Source: Candidatus Pacearchaeota archaeon (GTDB lineage Archaea; Nanobdellota; Nanobdellia; Pacearchaeales; GW2011-AR1). Taken from it: a DNA stretch of 64,000 bases. Where the stretch lies: the NCBI GenBank assembly GCA_018303855.1, contig JAGVXI010000006.1, positions 41,181 to 105,180 on the forward strand, given 5' to 3'. A program made the position numbers and the translations under genes. Every line of letters begins with the position of its first letter. The first letter of the stretch is position 1. The notes beneath the pieces are model-generated. The model had not been told where the DNA came from. It saw nothing but the letters and a program-made list of their open reading frames with translations, and did not search any database. This document shows, one piece after another, positions 59,168 through 64,000 of the stretch.

Positions 59168-59306
59168 AAAAAAGTGCCATTTCCAGCCCCAATATGAATT
59201 AAATGAAGTTTAGAGTAGAGCTAGGAAGAAAACAGGATCACGCTAGTAAAATAGAGAAAGTGCTTAATGAAGATAACTTTTTAATGATGTCAGCAGTATA
59301 ATAAAC

Positions 59307-59486
59307 ATGAAAATCAAAGACATATTAAGCATCATACTTGCAATCGTTGCAGTAGTTAGCTTTATCATATTTTTTAGAAGTGCTTCGGATGTAGAGCAGT
59401 TTACAACTGCTGTTTGGAGTTGCTTAGTTACTGCAGTATCTGTTGCTGTACTTCTTGTTTGGAATCCCTGGCTGATTGGCAAATAG
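59307..59486 (+). CDS. Small two-TM membrane protein (not in ORF track)
   Basis: MKIKDILSIILAIVAVVSFIIFFRSASDVEQFTTAVWSCLVTAVSVAVLLVWNPWLIGK*. Confidence 0.5.
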   Translation: MKIKDILSIILAIVAVVSFIIFFRSASDVEQFTTAVWSCLVTAVSVAVLLVWNPWLIGK

Positions 59487-59574
59487 CCAGATTTCTTTAA
59501 GGAACATGTACCTTTAAGTTCCTGCCCTCGTTTGGGCGTATTATCTAAGGTTTACTTTCTCTGACAAAAGCCCT

Positions 59575-59826
59575 TTATCTATCAAATTTTTTCTTGAGAT
59601 TGTTGAGTCTTTCTCTAAAGTTTTTGAGCGAATCATCTTCAGCCCCCAGAATTTCTATCTTTATCTCGAGTGCTTGCAATAAGCTTTTATCTATTTCTTT
59701 TGCATGATATCTTCCTCTTTCTATTCTCCCTTCTTGAATGTCTTTTTCTAATTTAGAGAAATGTTCCTCTATCTCCTTTTTTAGACTGTCTATTCCTTTT
59801 TCTAATCTTTTAATTCTTTTAACCAT
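59575..59826 (-). CDS. Small coiled-coil protein paired with nucleotidyltransferase gene
   Basis: 83 aa helical; overlaps the upstream NTase gene by 25 bp. Confidence 0.65.
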   Translation of the reverse strand: MVKRIKRLEKGIDSLKKEIEEHFSKLEKDIQEGRIERGRYHAKEIDKSLLQALEIKIEILGAEDDSLKNFRERLNNLKKKFDR

Positions 59827-60563
59827 TTTTCAGATAAGTCCAATAGAATTTCCATTTCCTTTGGAATTATTTCTCTTAATTCTTTCTCATTCCTCTTTAT
59901 TCTGATATATGCGAAATAGTTCTTATCCCCGCAAATTTTCAAGAAATCTTCTTTGGAATATGATTTATTGGATCTTAAGCATTTCAGCAAATATAACTCC
60001 CTTAATCTTAAAACAATCGAATAAGCTATTCCATCAGGTATTTTTTTATTATTGTCTTCGCATATCTTTACAGTGTCTTTATTAATTTTCAATACCCTGC
60101 CAATTTCATTCAATACCCTTTTAACGTTCAATCTATATTTGCTTATGGAATATCTTTCAATTAGGTCTTTATTGATTATAGTTTTCAATTCTTTTAGCAT
60201 AGATGTATAATATAAACTATCAGGCAAGTTTTTTGAGAAATTTTCCTCTGAGATTAATAGAACCTCATAATTCCCATGATTGATTAACTTATTTGTTTCT
60301 TTTGTTATCATTAAAAGGTCTATATCACTATAAGGGTCATAATCCCCTCTTGCATAGCTTCCATAAAGGTAAACTCCTTTTATTTCTTCATTTATATTGT
60401 TTTTGAGGATTATTTCCATTACTTCTTTGGCTATTTCTTCTTTTGAAGGCTGTAAAAGAGTTACGACTACCTGCTTATTCAGCCATTTTCTTGGCAACAA
60501 AACTCCTGCAGAGGTTCCAACCTCCCTAGTTTGTTTTATTAAAGTTTCCATATTATAATGCAT
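59802..60563 (-). CDS. Minimal nucleotidyltransferase with N-terminal AbrB-like segment (MNT/HEPN-like TA candidate)
   Basis: VGTSAGVLLPRKWLNKQVVVTLL N-terminus, then YLYGSYARGDYDPYSDIDLLMI NTase motif, helical C-terminus. Confidence 0.8.
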   Translation of the reverse strand: MHYNMETLIKQTREVGTSAGVLLPRKWLNKQVVVTLLQPSKEEIAKEVMEIILKNNINEEIKGVYLYGSYARGDYDPYSDIDLLMITKETNKLINHGNYEVLLISEENFSKNLPDSLYYTSMLKELKTIINKDLIERYSISKYRLNVKRVLNEIGRVLKINKDTVKICEDNNKKIPDGIAYSIVLRLRELYLLKCLRSNKSYSKEDFLKICGDKNYFAYIRIKRNEKELREIIPKEMEILLDLSEKWLKELKD

Positions 60564-60684
60564 TATAATGCATTATATAAATGTTTCTTTTTTGAAATAA
60601 CATTAACCTAATGTTAATTCTTTCGTGGGGGCATTAATCCTTAGGATTAAATCTTTTACATAAAACAAAAATATTTATAAACTA

Positions 60685-60703
60685 TAGTTGTTTACAACTA
60701 ATT
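60685..60703. promoter_or_regulatory. TAGTTGTTTACAACTA palindrome upstream of TA module
   Basis: Inverted repeat just downstream of a TTTATAA box and just upstream of the antitoxin ATG. Confidence 0.5.
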
Positions 60704-60719
60704 ATAGGGAGTTATAAAA

Positions 60720-60929
60720 ATGTCAACCACAATACAAATTTCAGATAATGTAAAATTAGTTTTAGATAAAATGAAAATGATAGAAAGGGAAACCTACAAT
60801 GATATAATTGAAAGAATGATAGAAGATGATTTAGATATAAATGAAAGAACTAAGAAAGAATTAGAAGAGAGAAGAAAAAGCAAAGATTTTATTTCTCACG
60901 CAGATGTCAAAACAAAATTTGGGCTATAA
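60720..60929 (+). CDS. Antitoxin (RHH-like)
   Basis: TTIQISDNVKLVLDKMKMIERETYNDIIERMIED; 1-bp overlap with downstream toxin. Confidence 0.75.
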   Translation: MSTTIQISDNVKLVLDKMKMIERETYNDIIERMIEDDLDINERTKKELEERRKSKDFISHADVKTKFGL

Positions 60930-61177
60930 TGAAATACCAGATATTTTATGAAAAAGAGGCTTTAAAGGAATTAAACAAATTAGAAACTTCAATTTCTAGA
61001 AGAATAATAAAAAAGATTGATGAAATGTCAAGAAATTCATCTTCTTGTGACATTAAAAAATTAAAGGCAAGTAATGATTACAGATTAAGGGTTGGGGATT
61101 ACAGGATTCTTTTTCTTTTTGATAAAGATTCAATAAAAATTCTTAAGATTGGACATAGACAACAAATTTACAATTAA
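60929..61177 (+). CDS. RelE/ParE family toxin
   Basis: YQIFYEKEALKELNKLETSISRRIIKKIDEM...LRVGDYRILFLFDKDSIKILKIGHRQQIY. Confidence 0.87.
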   Translation: MKYQIFYEKEALKELNKLETSISRRIIKKIDEMSRNSSSCDIKKLKASNDYRLRVGDYRILFLFDKDSIKILKIGHRQQIYN

Positions 61178-61218
61178 ATGAAGAAAACATTGCTAAACTA
61201 ATCTTTAAATGCCAAGAA

Positions 61219-61635
61219 TTAAATTTCTTTTTCCCCTTTATGCCAACCAATTAATGGAGAAAATTTTTTCCAAAATGGGTTTTTATTTCCCCTAAAAGTC
61301 AGATAATTTAACTGAAAACAACTGCCTTCTGCATAACCAACGCTTCCAACCTGCAAAGTGGTTTTTTTCTCTTTTTCTTCAGCTTCTGTTGCTGTATGTG
61401 TGTTAAATATTGGGATTACCTTTGCATACCAATGATTGTCACCAGCTAAGTTTAATATTCCAATTTCAGTATAACTTCCGCCTTTTGCTAAACAACCATA
61501 ACCAATTAAAAAATCTCTTTCTCCTTCCCTGTCAATCATCACAGAAGACATTCTAATGTTATATCCAGCACAGCCAGTTGTCGCTAAAATAGTTCCAGCA
61601 ACTGCACTAGCTAAGATTTTCCTTAAACCTTTCAT
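61219..61635 (-). CDS. Putative lipoprotein
   Basis: Signal peptide with lipobox-like LATTGC. Confidence 0.65.
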   Translation of the reverse strand: MKGLRKILASAVAGTILATTGCAGYNIRMSSVMIDREGERDFLIGYGCLAKGGSYTEIGILNLAGDNHWYAKVIPIFNTHTATEAEEKEKKTTLQVGSVGYAEGSCFQLNYLTFRGNKNPFWKKFSPLIGWHKGEKEI

Positions 61636-61713
61636 GTTAGATCAAGAAATAAGCACTATAAATATTTTTGTGCTAATAGTATGCTTTTTATATCCAAAAG
61701 ATCATTTATTAAC

Positions 61714-62775
61714 ATGAAAAGAGGCACGACAATAATATTAATGATAACAGTAGTAGTAATCATCATCTTAGCCACATTTATATTCTCAAATAAAGGTGCA
61801 ATTTTAACCAAACAAACCCCAAAACAAAATGAATCATTAACACCTAATTTAAACCAGAGCAATAATATAGATATAGAACAAGCAACAAAATATGAAGGAC
61901 CCCCGCAATTTATTTTGGCATTCCCTGCAAATTCCATAATAAGCCCGTATGAAAAAATTTTTGTATATGGAAACCCTAGTCAAACTGAAATTGATAGATA
62001 TTCAAATGCAATACAGAAAACGAGGACAGATTTGGCAAATTTTGTGAAAAAGATTTCGCAGTCCCAATTAACGCTCACATTTGAAGAACAAGACAAAATT
62101 GGGTTTGGTCCTGGAAACCTGCCAATTTTAGCAGATTCTAACATCAGGAGCATTTCATTGGCCAACAATATTAATGAAGGTTCAGTAACTTTTATCCCAG
62201 AGTATAAATACACTAACGATGAAAACTCAACAGCGTCAGAAGATACATTCACAATCAACCAAGAAGAATCAATAGATACATGGATGCTGGTAATTAGCTG
62301 GAAAAATGAATATTCTGAAATAACTTCTATGCCAGTAATCAAATTATACTCAGAACACGAACTCTTGCTAGGAGAATATAGCCTAAGCATAAAAATTAGA
62401 TTAGAAAACACCACAATACCGGATGACTCTAATTTAAGCAGAAGTGCAACAATAAAAGTCTTTGCAGAAACCAGCATAGTTTTGCCAACAGATGAAATAA
62501 CAATAAATAAAACTGGACTTGAAAATTCAATAAATTCAGAACAACCAATAATCTTTTTAGGGGCTGACTGGCTAATTGACAAGCTGTATAACTCGTGTGA
62601 AGGCATTGAATATCCTGGGGCAAGTAACATGGGAGTAGCTGAATATATTTCAAGCCGTTTAAACTCTGCAATTTCTGATGCTGATTTTGCAAAAAAGGAA
62701 GGAATGCAATGCCCTTTAAAAGAAATTACAAGTGACAAGCCGCAGGTTATGTTTGTGAAGAATACTGAAGCATAA
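61714..62775 (+). CDS. Exported hypothetical protein
   Basis: MKRGTTIILMITVVVIIILATFIFSNKG N-terminal TM; start moved from track 61681. Confidence 0.7.
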   Translation: MKRGTTIILMITVVVIIILATFIFSNKGAILTKQTPKQNESLTPNLNQSNNIDIEQATKYEGPPQFILAFPANSIISPYEKIFVYGNPSQTEIDRYSNAIQKTRTDLANFVKKISQSQLTLTFEEQDKIGFGPGNLPILADSNIRSISLANNINEGSVTFIPEYKYTNDENSTASEDTFTINQEESIDTWMLVISWKNEYSEITSMPVIKLYSEHELLLGEYSLSIKIRLENTTIPDDSNLSRSATIKVFAETSIVLPTDEITINKTGLENSINSEQPIIFLGADWLIDKLYNSCEGIEYPGASNMGVAEYISSRLNSAISDADFAKKEGMQCPLKEITSDKPQVMFVKNTEA

Positions 62776-62935
62776 ACTTTGATATTTATATTATCCTTAC
62801 AATAACTTAATTAATAAAATAGTAAAACTAAGGTATTACTAAAAAAGCTGGATAAAATTGATAGATGGTTTAAACCAAGATTAGGTAATCAAATAATTTC
62901 AACAAATATCTAAGATTAAGACATAAATTAAATAA

Positions 62936-63946
62936 TCAATCTTCCTCAACAACCCCGTCTCTAATGCCAGCTTGTGTCAAGAAAAATACGCATTCATTGT
63001 CAGGCAAATTAGGAGAATCAATTAATTTCGCAACTCTCGAGTCTTTTTTTCCTCGGCGAAAATACATTCTGTAAGTTGAGGCGTGTCCTACAATATTCCC
63101 CCCAATAGCTGTTGTTGGGTCTCCAAACATCTGTGCAGGATTTGCCATTACTTGATTTGTAACATAAACTGCAAGATTATGTTGCTCTGCAATTTTCATT
63201 AACTGATGTAGATATTTATTAAGTCTTTGCTGCCTGTCTGCAAGCATGCCCCTGCCTGCAAATTCTGCTCGAAAATGCGCAGTAAGTGAATCAACAACCA
63301 CCAATTTTATCGGCTCCCCATTTTTAATCATTTCTGAAATCTTATCAAGCAATAAAATCTGATGGTCAGAATTAAATGCTCTTGCAACAAATATATTTTT
63401 TAAAACTTTTTCAGGATTTGCCCCAATTGCTTCTGCCATTTGCTTAATTCTTATTGGACGAAAAGTCCCTTCTGTATCAATAAAAACAGCCTTGCCATTT
63501 GCACCCCCTTTATCCAAAGGCAACTGCACATTTACTGCTAGCATTAAACCCAACTGAGTTTTCCCACTTCCATAAGCTCCAAATGCTTCTGTTATTGCTC
63601 TGCTCTCAACCCCTTTTCCACCCAAAAGTGCATCAATATTTTGACTTCCTGTTGTAATATTATGGACATCCTCTCTTCTTCTGGCATATTCTGTTCCTTC
63701 CTGAAAACCCAAATCCAGCATTTTGCGTGCTGCCTGTATAGCTTTTCTCGCAACAGCAGCTCCAACACCTGCTATTTCAGCTAATTCGCTTGGACTCATT
63801 ACAGCTAGACTCATTAAATCATAGATCCCAGCTGATTCGAGCTTAGAAGCAACAGCAGGCCCAATTCCAGGCAAATCAGTAAGCTGAGGCTCTGTTTTAG
63901 TTTCTGTTTCACTTTCAGAATTATCTTTTTTAATTGTCATACACAA
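62936..63946 (-). CDS. radA: DNA repair and recombination protein RadA
   Basis: HhH N-terminus DLPGIGPAVASKLESAG; FGAYGSGKTQL Walker A; VVDSLTAHFRAEFAGRG; C-terminal GIRDGVVEED. Confidence 0.97.
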   Translation of the reverse strand: MCMTIKKDNSESETETKTEPQLTDLPGIGPAVASKLESAGIYDLMSLAVMSPSELAEIAGVGAAVARKAIQAARKMLDLGFQEGTEYARRREDVHNITTGSQNIDALLGGKGVESRAITEAFGAYGSGKTQLGLMLAVNVQLPLDKGGANGKAVFIDTEGTFRPIRIKQMAEAIGANPEKVLKNIFVARAFNSDHQILLLDKISEMIKNGEPIKLVVVDSLTAHFRAEFAGRGMLADRQQRLNKYLHQLMKIAEQHNLAVYVTNQVMANPAQMFGDPTTAIGGNIVGHASTYRMYFRRGKKDSRVAKLIDSPNLPDNECVFFLTQAGIRDGVVEED

Positions 63947-64000
63947 AAAAACAAGCCAGCATTTATAAGGTTTATATCTCTTGAATATATTATTTAAAAA

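Noticed and set aside
61980-62738. 252-aa minus ORF
   Set aside because: Fully antisense to the exported plus-strand protein, which has a coherent signal/TM start; the minus frame has no recognisable features.

Overview
This AT-rich 64 kb window looks like a DPANN-type archaeal chromosome (Woesearchaeota/Pacearchaeota-like). That placement is inferred from gene content and style; no database search was run. Information-processing genes include a truncated glyS on the left edge (minus strand, absent from the ORF track), tfb, eS8, eL44, eS1 (S3Ae), uS15, aIF2-alpha, an Lsm protein, RNase Z, GINS, RecJ-like DHH, EndoQ-like, RadA, FtsY and SRP54. SRP54 carries a ~590-aa LAGLIDADG intein in its GTPase P-loop. 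Seven tRNAs were read by eye: Cys-GCA, Arg-UCU with intron, Leu-UAG, Val-GAC, Thr-UGU, Gln-UUG with intron, and Arg-GCG. Accessory content: (i) a 763-10578 surface-glycoprotein cluster led by a giant membrane protein with a C-terminal tandem HTH tail; (ii) a divergent Asp-box surface protein; (iii) a 28364-37046 secreted-protein operon whose 2219-aa member ends in an intact-looking Amidase_3 (N-acetylmuramoyl-L-alanine amidase) domain; (iv) a single-chain R-M-S enzyme with small unannotated RHH and AbrB-like regulators, repeated TGGTACCA palindromes, and a nearby DDE transposase; (v) a RecQ/macrodomain pair, an AbrB-nucleotidyltransferase gene and a RelBE-like TA module. Several short ORFs missing from the track (<60 aa) and several intergenic repeat families are also reported. 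No rRNA and no CRISPR array were seen.
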